Assembly (NCBI RefSeq): GCF_001418085.1
Contig: NZ_LIQH01000027.1
Span: 124,001 to 188,000 of the forward strand
Direction of reading: 5' to 3'
From: Lacinutrix algicola
GTDB lineage: Bacteria; Bacteroidota; Bacteroidia; Flavobacteriales; Flavobacteriaceae
Length of the DNA: 64,000 nt
Positions 25,427-33,953 of the stretch are shown piece after piece (the first letter of the stretch is position 1; the number at the start of each line of letters is the position of its first letter). The notes below the pieces were generated by a model. That model saw only the letters and a list, made by a program, of their open reading frames with translations, did no database searches and was not told where the DNA came from. A program made the position numbers and the translations under genes.

Positions 25427-26845
25427 ATGACTAACTGGACCATTTGTAAAGAATGTAAAGGTCATGGTACGAAAAGCCGAAAGCTAAGCAAGAAAGTAAA
25501 ATTGCGCTACCAGGTTGCACTTGAAAATTATAAAAAAACGAACGCACAAGGCATTGCACCTGTTTCTCCTAAGCGTCCGTTATATTCTTGTTTAAAATGT
25601 TCTGGTTCTGGATTAATTCCTTCTGTAAAGCATCCAAATCCGGATAACGAAAACTATCCACACATTGCTATTATTGGTGGTGGTATTGGCGGTGTTGCTT
25701 TGGCTGTAGCTTGTTTACATCGTGGTATTCCTTTTACACTTTACGAGAGAGATAAAAGCTTCGATTCTAGATCTCAAGGCTACGGTTTAACTTTGCAGCA
25801 AGCGAGTAAAGCCATTAAAGGATTCGGTATTTTATCCTTAAAAGAAGGCATCGTTTCTACAAAACATATTGTACATACTACCAGCGGCAAAGTAATTGGT
25901 GAATGGGGAATGCGAAAATGGATGCCCGAAGAAGCCAAAACAAATTCGAAACCTTCAAATATTCACATTGCAAGGCAATCTTTACGCTTAGCATTACTTG
26001 AGCAACTTGGCGAACATAACGCTGTGCAATGGCAACACCAATTAATAGATTTTAAAGCTTCAAAAAATGAAGGCGTTAATTTAATTTTTAATGTTAACGG
26101 AGAAATAAAAAACACAAAAGCAGACCTTGTAGTTGGTGCAGATGGTATTAGAAGCACTGTAAGAAACCTACTTATTGGAGAAGATAAAACACCTTTACGT
26201 TACTTAGATTGCATTGTAATATTAGGCATTTGTCCTTTAGCGGCATTAGAAGGTGTCGAAAGTCCGTTGTTAGATTCTGAAACCGTTTTTCAAACTGCCA
26301 ATGGCAACGAACGTATTTATATGATGCCTTACTCCTCTAACGCAATAATGTGGCAACTTAGTTTTCCTATGTTAGAAAAGGAAGCTAAAGCATTAAGCGC
26401 TCAAGGACCAAAAGCACTAAAAGAAGAAGCCTGTAATAGAACACAATGGCACACTCCTATTCCTCAAATTTTAGCAGCAACATTAGAATCTGAAATTTCA
26501 GGCTATCCAGTTTACGACCGCCAATTGCTTAAACAAGAAGTATTAGAACAAGGCAAACAAGTAACACTTATTGGCGATGCTGCCCATCCTATGAGTCCGT
26601 TTAAAGGTCAAGGTGCAAACCAAGCTTTATTAGATGCTTTAGCTCTTGCTAGACTTATTACAAAAGAATGCCGACCATTATCGCAATGGCAAACAGCAGG
26701 AATACGCAAAAGTGTATTAACTAATTTTGAAACAGAAATGCTAAAACGCAGTGCTTCTAAAGTTATAGATTCTGCTAAAGCTGCAAAATTTTTACATTCA
26801 GAGGTTGCACTTCATCAAAGTGATAAACCTAGAGGTTGCAATTAA
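25427..26845 (+). CDS. FAD-dependent monooxygenase with N-terminal CxxCxGxG zinc module
   Basis: 472 residues from the ATG at 25427 (a GTG 21 bases upstream, at 25406, is also open). Residues 4-75 carry two CxxCxGxG units, CKECKGHG and CLKCSGSG, as in the DnaJ central zinc domain, separated by a basic linker. A p-hydroxybenzoate-hydroxylase-type flavoprotein follows: AIIGGGIGGVALA (FAD Rossmann), VVGADGIRSTVR (DG motif), LIGDAAHPMSPFKGQGANQALLDAL (GD motif). Probably a soluble aromatic-ring or polyketide-type hydroxylase using NAD(P)H and O2; substrate unknown. The fusion of the zinc module to the oxygenase is unusual. Confidence 0.85.
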   Translation: MTNWTICKECKGHGTKSRKLSKKVKLRYQVALENYKKTNAQGIAPVSPKRPLYSCLKCSGSGLIPSVKHPNPDNENYPHIAIIGGGIGGVALAVACLHRGIPFTLYERDKSFDSRSQGYGLTLQQASKAIKGFGILSLKEGIVSTKHIVHTTSGKVIGEWGMRKWMPEEAKTNSKPSNIHIARQSLRLALLEQLGEHNAVQWQHQLIDFKASKNEGVNLIFNVNGEIKNTKADLVVGADGIRSTVRNLLIGEDKTPLRYLDCIVILGICPLAALEGVESPLLDSETVFQTANGNERIYMMPYSSNAIMWQLSFPMLEKEAKALSAQGPKALKEEACNRTQWHTPIPQILAATLESEISGYPVYDRQLLKQEVLEQGKQVTLIGDAAHPMSPFKGQGANQALLDALALARLITKECRPLSQWQTAGIRKSVLTNFETEMLKRSASKVIDSAKAAKFLHSEVALHQSDKPRGCN

Positions 26846-26963
26846 AAAAAAATCTTTTTTCAATTTAAAACACGGTTACAGTAACAATAACCTTCACTAA
26901 AAATATAGTAATTTCTTACTATTTAATAAAAACTTCCGCATCTTTGTTTAAAAATAAATACCT

Positions 26964-27635
26964 GTGGATTTTACAAGTAAAAAACTGATTATATTCGATT
27001 TTGACGGCACGCTTATTAATAGCATTCCCGATTTAACTTTGGCTGTTAATAAAATGCTATTACATTATAATGCATCATCATTAACAATAGAAGAAGTCAC
27101 TCCTTTTATTGGTAACGGCGCAATGCCACTTGTAAAACGTGCTTTAAAAAAAGCAATGCCAGAAAAAGAACTTACAGATGCCTTTTTAGAAGAAGCATTT
27201 ACAGTCTATTTTTCGGCGTATACAGCAGTAACTTGCGATAAAACTTTTATGTATCCTGGTGTTTTTGACACCTTAACCAAACTAGATAAAAAAGGTTATA
27301 AAATGGTGATTTGCACGAATAAACCGTACAGTTTTATTGCTCCCATTTTAGAAAAATTAGAGATAAAACATCTTTTTAAATCTTGGATTGGAGAAGACTC
27401 TTTAACTACTAAAAAACCAGATGCAGCGCCGCTTTTACATTTAGCAAAAACACAAGAAGTCGCTATTGCAAACTGCATTATGGTTGGCGACTCTAAAAAT
27501 GATATTCTTGCAGCGCAAAACGCAAATATGGAAAGTATTGGAGTAAGTTATGGTTATAATTACAACGAAAATATTGCCGATTACAATCCTACTACGGTAG
27601 TTGATAATTTCACAGATTTAGAAGCCCTTTTTTAG
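26964..27635 (+). CDS. HAD-family hydrolase, phosphoglycolate-phosphatase-like
   Basis: 223 residues with the full set of HAD motifs: FDFDGTLINS (motif I, nucleophile Asp), ICTNKP (motif II Thr), KKPDAAPL (motif III Lys) and MVGDSKNDILAA (motif IV). The helical cap between motifs I and II is of the Gph/beta-phosphoglucomutase type. The start is GTG at 26964. A CATCTTTG box is at 26939-26946 (7 of 8 to TAnnTTTG). The following FAD oxidoreductase starts 1 base after this stop, so the two are coupled. Real substrate unknown. Confidence 0.88.
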   Translation: MDFTSKKLIIFDFDGTLINSIPDLTLAVNKMLLHYNASSLTIEEVTPFIGNGAMPLVKRALKKAMPEKELTDAFLEEAFTVYFSAYTAVTCDKTFMYPGVFDTLTKLDKKGYKMVICTNKPYSFIAPILEKLEIKHLFKSWIGEDSLTTKKPDAAPLLHLAKTQEVAIANCIMVGDSKNDILAAQNANMESIGVSYGYNYNENIADYNPTTVVDNFTDLEALF

Positions 27636-27636
27636 T

Positions 27637-29064
27637 ATGACTATTAAACACGATGTAGGTATTATAGGAGGTGGTGTTTCGGGAGTTGTAATCGCCTTGA
27701 AGCTATCTGAATATGGAATAGATAATATTTTATTTGAAAAAGAAGAAAGCGTGGTAAATGGTCCGCCATTTTGCCATTTACATGCTGGAGGAAATTTGTA
27801 TCCAGATATTTCCGACGAGCAATGTAGAATCCTCTTAAAACAATCGATAGAAATGGCGCGACTATTTCCACAGTCTATTGATGAAAGACCTACATTTATA
27901 AGTATTCCTAAAACTGAAAAATACGCCGTTTCTCAAATTGAAAACCGACTAGATATGTTGGTGGATTATTATAAAACATTAATTGCTGAAGATCCAGAAA
28001 ATGAAATTCTTGGTGCTCCAGAACACTATTATAAACTTTATAATAAAGCAGATTTACAAGTTTTAGCAGAACAACCTACAACCGCTGTACCAAATACGGC
28101 AGATGAATGGATGTGCAACGCTATTAAATTAATAGACTATAACCTTTTAAAAACGCCTGTAATTTTAGTACAAGAATACGGATGGAATTTTTTTAGATTA
28201 GGAGCACAAGCACAATTAGCCTTAAACAGCTCTAAAGAATGTACTTTAAAAACAAATACTTTTGTTACAGATATTAAAGATGTTAGATCTAAAAAAATAG
28301 ATCATAATTGGGAAATACATACTAAAGACAACATTTACAAGGTTAAATACTTAGTTAATTCTTCTGGGTTTAAAACAGGAGAAATAGATAATTCTTTGCA
28401 TTTAAAATCCGAACGTTTAATTGAGTTTAAAGCTGCTTATGTTTCAAAATGGCAGCCTATTTCTGGATTAATTCCAGAGTTAATTTTTCATGGAGAACGT
28501 GGCACACCACATGGCATGGCACAGCTTACACCTTACCGCGATGATTATTACCAAATTCACGGTATGACTAACGATATTACGTTATTTAATGATGGTATGG
28601 TACAATCTAAAACCGATGATGCCCAGCCGGAGTTTAATTCTGAAATTAAACAAAAACTATCTCGTGCTTGGAGTCAAGAAGACATAAATACAAGAACTGA
28701 AAACGCCATTGCTTTTGTTGGTAAATTTGTACCTTCATTTACAAGTGCAACTGTTGGTGGACCTCCATTATATGGTGCACAACAAATTTTTGGTGACGAC
28801 CCTAATTTAAGAGTTGGAGAAGTTCATTTTCCAAGTAAATTTTATGCACGTAGCGAAATTATTAAAGCCTCTTCTGCATTAACGGTTGCAAACCAAATTA
28901 TAGAGAAAATTGTAGAGGAAGATATTGTGGTCGAACTAATAAAGGAATTACCTACTACTTTATTAAAAAGTATTTCGAAAACAGACATTGATGCTTTAGC
29001 AGGAAAATTTGCAGTAGATAGAGGTTATCCTGAAGCGTTATCAAAATTGGTTATTGATAAATAA
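27637..29064 (+). CDS. FAD-dependent oxidoreductase
   Basis: 475 residues. N-terminal FAD-binding Rossmann motif VGIIGGGVSGVVIALKLSEYGI and a later YLVNSSGFKTGEID, with FRLGAQAQLAL in between; the layout is of the DAO-like/NAD(P)-FAD oxidoreductase superfamily, and GGPPLYGAQQIFGDDP near the C-terminus resembles the substrate/FAD closing loop. No signal peptide. Not close enough to a named enzyme for me to assign a reaction. Starts 1 base after the HAD gene. No promoter or terminator visible between them. Confidence 0.8.
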   Translation: MTIKHDVGIIGGGVSGVVIALKLSEYGIDNILFEKEESVVNGPPFCHLHAGGNLYPDISDEQCRILLKQSIEMARLFPQSIDERPTFISIPKTEKYAVSQIENRLDMLVDYYKTLIAEDPENEILGAPEHYYKLYNKADLQVLAEQPTTAVPNTADEWMCNAIKLIDYNLLKTPVILVQEYGWNFFRLGAQAQLALNSSKECTLKTNTFVTDIKDVRSKKIDHNWEIHTKDNIYKVKYLVNSSGFKTGEIDNSLHLKSERLIEFKAAYVSKWQPISGLIPELIFHGERGTPHGMAQLTPYRDDYYQIHGMTNDITLFNDGMVQSKTDDAQPEFNSEIKQKLSRAWSQEDINTRTENAIAFVGKFVPSFTSATVGGPPLYGAQQIFGDDPNLRVGEVHFPSKFYARSEIIKASSALTVANQIIEKIVEEDIVVELIKELPTTLLKSISKTDIDALAGKFAVDRGYPEALSKLVIDK

Positions 29065-29231
29065 TAGTGATTTTTGTTATGCATAGATTATACTAAATTT
29101 TTCGCTTTGCAATGCTTTTGTTTTACTTGACTTTGTCCGAAAAAACAACTAACTTCGTTTAACATCTGATAAAAAACATTGAAACGATTTTTTATCAATG
29201 AAATATTAAACGAACCTTTCCAAAATCCATA

Positions 29232-29260
29232 AAAAAGCACAGCTTTAAACTGTGCTTTTT
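29232..29260. terminator. Bidirectional hairpin terminator
   Basis: Perfect 11-base arms AAAAAGCACAG (29232-29242) and CTGTGCTTTTT (29250-29260) with a 7-base loop, between the convergent oxidoreductase and epimerase genes. A-tract on one side and T-tract on the other let it work in both directions. Confidence 0.85.
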
Positions 29261-29323
29261 ACTTTTCTATTTTTTCTAAAGAGGTGTTAATAAAATTCTT
29301 GTTACCTCTTACACCTAAAGCTT

Positions 29324-30265
29324 CTACAAAAAATTAGCCTTATACCATTCCACTTGAGCTTTCACACCTTCCAACAATGTAGTTTTAGGATTGTAATTTA
29401 AAAGCGCTCTAGCCTTATCAATATTGGCTTTAGTACGCAATTGATCTCCTGCTCTAGCTTCGACATGGTTTATTTTTATGGACTTACCAATAATAGTTTC
29501 TACCGCTTCGATACCTTCTTGTGTAGTATGTTCAACTTCGGTACCAAGATTAATAATCTCTCCATTAACTTTAGCTTCGTTACCAATAACACTTATAATA
29601 CCATCTACTATATCTCCAACATAAGTAAAACTTCTTAAATGTGAGGCACTACCATTATACAAAGGAAACTGGGTATTATTAAAAGCGCAAGCAATTAATT
29701 TAGTGTACATTTTTTCTGGTCGCTCTCTTGGGCCTATTACAGAATACAAACGTAGTGAACACGATTGTAATACATTTTCTCTACTTTTTTGAAGCACTAA
29801 TTGCTCTGCCGTTAATTTAGTAACACCATAATAAGATGCTGGTTTAGGCACTGTAGTTTCAGGAAAAGTAGCTTCTAATCCGTAAATTGAAGAGGTTCCA
29901 ATATTAACCAATAGTTTTAAATTGGGTAATGTTAAGGCATAATCTATTAGGTTATTTGTACCTATAATATTATTTGAAAAATAATCTTGAAATGTAGATG
30001 AAGTAGAAAGTCCTGGTTGTGCTGCAAAATGAAAGATGTAGTGAATATCGTTAGGGAGCATTTCCGCGAAAGCGTTATCTCTTAAATCCTGATTAATAAT
30101 ATTAATTCCTTTGGCATTAAGTGCCTTCTCATTTAATTGCTTTAACGCAACATTGTAATAGGCATTAAAATTATCTAAGCCAATAACATCGTGTCCTAAA
30201 TTTTTTAAGCTTTCGCATGCGTGAGAGCCAATAAATCCAGCTGCTCCGGTTACTAATATTTTCAT
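29324..30265 (-). CDS. NAD-dependent sugar-nucleotide epimerase/dehydratase (extended SDR)
   Basis: 313 residues. NAD-binding GAAGFIGSHACE (residues 7-18), the active-site pair in SSIYG and YYGVTK (YxxxK), and GDIVDGIISVI near the C-terminus match extended SDR proteins such as UDP-glucuronate or UDP-glucose 4-epimerase. Probably cytoplasmic and supplying an NDP-sugar for envelope glycans. It is divergent from the GT2-LAB_N-GT39 operon (about 95 bases), which suggests a shared pathway, but the specific sugar cannot be read from the sequence. Confidence 0.88.
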   Translation of the reverse strand: MKILVTGAAGFIGSHACESLKNLGHDVIGLDNFNAYYNVALKQLNEKALNAKGINIINQDLRDNAFAEMLPNDIHYIFHFAAQPGLSTSSTFQDYFSNNIIGTNNLIDYALTLPNLKLLVNIGTSSIYGLEATFPETTVPKPASYYGVTKLTAEQLVLQKSRENVLQSCSLRLYSVIGPRERPEKMYTKLIACAFNNTQFPLYNGSASHLRSFTYVGDIVDGIISVIGNEAKVNGEIINLGTEVEHTTQEGIEAVETIIGKSIKINHVEARAGDQLRTKANIDKARALLNYNPKTTLLEGVKAQVEWYKANFL

Positions 30266-30334
30266 ATATTATATTCTACAATTACAAAGTAACATATTTT
30301 ATTTGATACTCATTTTCTATTCTTAAAAAAACGA

Positions 30335-30342
30335 TACATTTG
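30335..30342 (+). promoter_or_regulatory. Promoter -7 element (TACATTTG) of the GT2 operon
   Basis: Exact TAnnTTTG match 19 bases before the ATG at 30362. An in-frame TTG at 30356 lies too close to the expected transcription start to be a likely start codon. A TTTTC stretch at 30313-30317 is a weak -33 candidate. Confidence 0.55.
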
Positions 30343-30361
30343 TAACATTATTATATTGTTT

Positions 30362-31075
30362 ATGATTTACCAATTTACCATCGTTGTACCTGTTTATAAC
30401 GAAGAGGATAACCTTTTACGTGTTGAAAAAGAGCTTTTAGCTTACACGAAAACAGCAACAAAAACTACCAAAATTTTGTTTGTTAACGATGGCTCTAAAG
30501 ACAAAAGTCAGACACTAATTGAAAACATTTGTAATAGAAATCCAGAATTTACTTTTATTGCCTTTAAAGAAAACTGTGGCTTAAGTGCTGCTGTTAAAGC
30601 TGGTTTCGATTATACCGATACAGAATTAGTAGGTTACATAGATAGCGATTTGCAAACGGCACCAAGCGATTTTAATTTACTTTTAGAACATATGGGAACA
30701 CACGATTTAGTTACCGGAGTTCGAGCAAACAGAAAAGATAGTTTTGTAAAAAACATGAGTTCTACAATTGCCAACGGTATTAGAAGGAGTTTTACACATG
30801 ATGGTATGGACGATACCGGTTGCCCATTAAAAGTTATAAAAACAGATTTTGCAAAACGTATTCCAATGTTTAGAGGTTTACACCGATTTTTGCCTGCCAT
30901 GATATTATTGCAAAACGGTACTATTAAACAAATTCCTGTGCAGCATTTCCCACGCGTTGCAGGAGAAGCTAAATTTGGTGTTTGGAATAGGTTAATTGGT
31001 CCTTTAATGGATTGTTTTGCTTACCTATGGATGAAGAAAAAGTATATTAATTATACCGTAGCTAAAAAGAGTTAA
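30362..31075 (+). CDS. Glycosyltransferase family 2, polyprenyl-phosphate sugar transferase
   Basis: 237 residues from the ATG at 30362. GT2 motifs: FTIVVPVYNEEDNL at the N-terminus, FVNDGSKD (first Asp pair), ELVGYIDSDLQTAPS (DxD metal site) and a C-terminal region with RFLPAMILLQNG and QHFPRVAGEAKFG, typical of dolichyl/undecaprenyl-phosphate sugar transferases (ArnC, DPM1). No C-terminal membrane helices in this copy. The product would be the donor for the GT39 enzyme two genes later. Its stop overlaps the next ATG by 1 base. Confidence 0.9.
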   Translation: MIYQFTIVVPVYNEEDNLLRVEKELLAYTKTATKTTKILFVNDGSKDKSQTLIENICNRNPEFTFIAFKENCGLSAAVKAGFDYTDTELVGYIDSDLQTAPSDFNLLLEHMGTHDLVTGVRANRKDSFVKNMSSTIANGIRRSFTHDGMDDTGCPLKVIKTDFAKRIPMFRGLHRFLPAMILLQNGTIKQIPVQHFPRVAGEAKFGVWNRLIGPLMDCFAYLWMKKKYINYTVAKKS

Positions 31076-31698
31076 TGAGCGATTGGATAATATATAGTGT
31101 TGGTTTTTTAGCTCAAATTTTATTTTCGTCGCGATTAATTATCCAATGGATTACAAGTGAAAAAACAAAGCGTGTAGTAACACCTACTTTATTTTGGACC
31201 TTAAGTTTAATAGCGTCTTTCCTCCTATTTATTTACGGTTATTTACGCAACGATTTTGCTATTATGCTTGGTCAAGCACTCACCTATTTTATATACATTA
31301 GAAATTTACAACTGCAAAAACAGTGGGAGAAAATACCAGTAGTTTTACGCTACGTCTTACTATTTATGCCATTATTTATTACTGTTTTCTATTTTAATAA
31401 TAACAGAATAGATGTAAACGTTTTCTTTAAAAATGAAGACATCCCGTATTGGCTACTAACTTTAGGTATTGTCTCTCAAACTATTTTTACATTGCGTTTT
31501 GTTTACCAGTGGTTGTATTCTGAAAAACAAAAAAGTTCGTCTCTCCCTTTTGGCTTTTGGGCTCTAAGTTTAATAGGTTCGCTTTTAATTTTAACTTATG
31601 CTATCTTTAGAAAAGATCCTGTACTTTTTGTAGGTCATATTTTAGGGACCGTAATTTACGTTAGAAATTTAATTATTCTAAAAAATCAAAATGTTTAA
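31075..31698 (+). CDS. Membrane protein with two tandem LAB_N domains
   Basis: 207 residues, no enzymatic domain. Two copies of the LpxB N-terminal-like (LAB_N) membrane module occur back to back: residues 1-80 (FLAQILFSSRLIIQWITSEK, TPTLFWTLSLIASFLL) and about 122-205 (VSQTIFTLRFVYQWLYSEK, LPFGFWALSLIGSLL). Each contains a conserved R-x-x-x-Q-W core with Ser-Glu-Lys and an F-W pair. In other bacteria such proteins are found next to lipid A modification genes. It shares an ATG/TAA junction with the GT2 gene and overlaps the GT39 gene by 8 bases. Confidence 0.85.
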   Translation: MSDWIIYSVGFLAQILFSSRLIIQWITSEKTKRVVTPTLFWTLSLIASFLLFIYGYLRNDFAIMLGQALTYFIYIRNLQLQKQWEKIPVVLRYVLLFMPLFITVFYFNNNRIDVNVFFKNEDIPYWLLTLGIVSQTIFTLRFVYQWLYSEKQKSSSLPFGFWALSLIGSLLILTYAIFRKDPVLFVGHILGTVIYVRNLIILKNQNV

Positions 31699-33325
31699 AG
31701 CGCTTAAAAACTATCCCATACTATTTATATGTTTGTTTGTAGCGGTTATGTTACTTCCAAATTTAGATGCTTTACAGATTTCTATTATGGAAGCGAGAAA
31801 CTTTATTACAGCTCGCGAAATGCTTAACAACGATCATTGGTTACTTACCACAATGAATAACGTTGCGCGTTACCAAAAACCTCCTTTACCAGCTTGGTTT
31901 TCGGCTTTGGGTGGTATATTATTTGGAGCTAAAAGTCTTTTTGGTATGCGATTACCAGCCGTTTTAATGGTAATGCTTACCGGTAGTTATATGTATTATT
32001 TTTCAAGAACTATTTTAAAAAGCAGAACACATAGTATGATTAATGCTTTGGTTTTAATCACTTCTTTTTATGTTATTGGGATTACTTTTGAAGCACCTTC
32101 AGATATTTTCACACACGCTTTTATGCTTGTGTCTATTTACTATTTCTATAAAATTTTTAAACAAGATGTTAGCCGTTGGAAACATGTGCTTTTTGCAGGA
32201 ATTTGTTTAGGCCTTTCTATATTAGCAAAAGGACCTATTTCTATATATGCTTTATTACTTCCGTTTTTAATTGCCTATGGTTTTAGTTTTAAATACAAGG
32301 CAATTAAACAAAAACTACCACAGCTTTTAAGTGCCATTGTATTAGGATTAATTATTGGCGGTTCTTGGTATTTGTATGTTAAATTAAAAGATCCCAACGT
32401 TTTAAACAGTACTGTTGCCAAAGAAACCGGTACTTGGAAAAACTATAACGTTAGACCGTTTTATTATTACTGGAGTTTCTTTGTACAGACAGGAATTTGG
32501 ACTATACCCGCTTTTATTTCGTTATTATATCCTTATTTAAAAAAACGTGTAAGCCATTATAAAGCTTATCAATTTAGTTTAATTTGGACGCTTACAGCAG
32601 TGGTTTTATTGTCTTTAGTACCAATGAAAAAATCGCGTTATTTAGTACCTGTTTTAATTCCGTTGGCTTTTAATATTGGTTTTTATATAGAGTATTTAAT
32701 CCGAAAATTTAAAGTACTAAAAGACAAGCGCGAGACGTTTCCTGTTTATTTTAATTTTGGGCTAATTGGTGTTATTGGTATTGCTTTTCCTATTGTAATG
32801 TTCATGCTTTTTAATACTGAATTACAAAGCCATTTATTACGATTTATAATCCCTTCAATTGTATTGTTTGCTATTGGAATATTTATTTTACTTCAGCTGA
32901 AAGCAAAAAACATAAAAAACGTATTTCTACTTACAGTACTCTTTTTTGCATCCGTTTTTGTTTTAGCATTACCACTTTCTAATGCTTTTGAAAATGAAGA
33001 TTATAGCAGTGTTTCTAATCTAAATGAAGAAAACCAACAGCGTAATATTAACTTATATGCCGTTAATTATATCGCTCCAGAAACCATTTGGGATTATGGA
33101 AACAGTATTCCTGAAATTGAGTATAAAAATGACCGTTATACGTTTCCGAAGGAAAATAAATTTGGAATACTTGTGTATGAAATGAGTGCTGAAAATGAAG
33201 CCGAAATACGAGCTAATTATGAGGTAAAAGAAATGGCTACTTACGATTTAAATCGTTTTGGCAGCAACTCTAACCAAAACAATCCGCGCTTAAAAAGTGT
33301 GTTTTATATTCTAACTAAGAAATAG
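31691..33325 (+). CDS. GT39-family glycosyltransferase, ArnT/PMT-like
   Basis: 544-residue membrane protein with about ten to twelve hydrophobic helices. The first periplasmic loop has the signature EARNFITAREMLNNDHWLL followed by YQKPPLPAW, the ArnT-type acidic/KPPL motif that binds the polyprenyl-phosphate sugar. GTWKNYNVRPFYYYWSFF and PMKKSRYLVPVLIP are also typical. It transfers a sugar from a polyprenyl carrier to an envelope lipid on the periplasmic side. The 3' end overlaps the stop of the convergent PAP2 gene by 11 bases. Confidence 0.9.
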   Translation: MFKALKNYPILFICLFVAVMLLPNLDALQISIMEARNFITAREMLNNDHWLLTTMNNVARYQKPPLPAWFSALGGILFGAKSLFGMRLPAVLMVMLTGSYMYYFSRTILKSRTHSMINALVLITSFYVIGITFEAPSDIFTHAFMLVSIYYFYKIFKQDVSRWKHVLFAGICLGLSILAKGPISIYALLLPFLIAYGFSFKYKAIKQKLPQLLSAIVLGLIIGGSWYLYVKLKDPNVLNSTVAKETGTWKNYNVRPFYYYWSFFVQTGIWTIPAFISLLYPYLKKRVSHYKAYQFSLIWTLTAVVLLSLVPMKKSRYLVPVLIPLAFNIGFYIEYLIRKFKVLKDKRETFPVYFNFGLIGVIGIAFPIVMFMLFNTELQSHLLRFIIPSIVLFAIGIFILLQLKAKNIKNVFLLTVLFFASVFVLALPLSNAFENEDYSSVSNLNEENQQRNINLYAVNYIAPETIWDYGNSIPEIEYKNDRYTFPKENKFGILVYEMSAENEAEIRANYEVKEMATYDLNRFGSNSNQNNPRLKSVFYILTKK

Positions 33326-33884
33326 AAGCTCTCTTTAAAACATACTTAGCTAACTTATAGAAAATAAATCCTGAAAACGTACCGAATAATAATCCTGAAG
33401 CAATATCTAAAGGATAATGTACACCAACGTAAATTCTACTATAGGCTACAATAAGACTCCAAGTAACTAAAATAAATATTAGATTTTTATAGAATGGTCT
33501 TAGTAATAAACCTGTAAATATAGCTGCTGCCATGGTATTAGAAGCGTGTCCAGAAAAATAACCGTACTTACCACAACGCACTGCTATAAAACGCATGTAC
33601 TCCATAACACCTTCTTGTCCGCAAGGTCGAAATCGTTTAAACCCAGACTTAAATTGGTTGGTAATTTGATCTGTAAAAGTCACCATTAACACAATAACTA
33701 AGATCATTATTAACATGCCTTTTAGTCCGAATTTTTTAAAAATTAAAAATAATAAGACCGCATAAAATGGAGCAAAAGTAAATTTATTGGTAATTACAAG
33801 CCATAAACTATCCCATGTTTCGGTTCCTAATCCGTTTAAGTATAAAAATAGTTCGTGATCAAATTCTATTAATTGCTCTAACAT
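33315..33884 (-). CDS. PAP2-family membrane phosphatase
   Basis: 189 residues with five or six helices and the complete PAP2 triad: motif 1 KSGFKRFRP, motif 2 FSGHASN, motif 3 SRIYVGVHYPLD. In envelope biology, such enzymes act as undecaprenyl-diphosphatase or lipid A 1-/4'-phosphatase; the sequence does not distinguish them. Convergent and overlapping with the GT39 gene, so it lies next to a putative envelope-lipid modification operon, though on the opposite strand. Confidence 0.92.
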   Translation of the reverse strand: MLEQLIEFDHELFLYLNGLGTETWDSLWLVITNKFTFAPFYAVLLFLIFKKFGLKGMLIMILVIVLMVTFTDQITNQFKSGFKRFRPCGQEGVMEYMRFIAVRCGKYGYFSGHASNTMAAAIFTGLLLRPFYKNLIFILVTWSLIVAYSRIYVGVHYPLDIASGLLFGTFSGFIFYKLAKYVLKRASIS

Positions 33885-33953
33885 TTACTTTAATTTTTGT
33901 TTTGTAAAAAAACTACTGCGTCTAAAAAAATGTAACTTTAAATTACAATAAGC

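Noticed and set aside
29160-29200. Palindrome-like GATAAAAAA/TTTTTTATC in the spacer after the FAD oxidoreductase
   Set aside because: Short and AT-only; likely chance. The clear terminator lies at 29232-29260.
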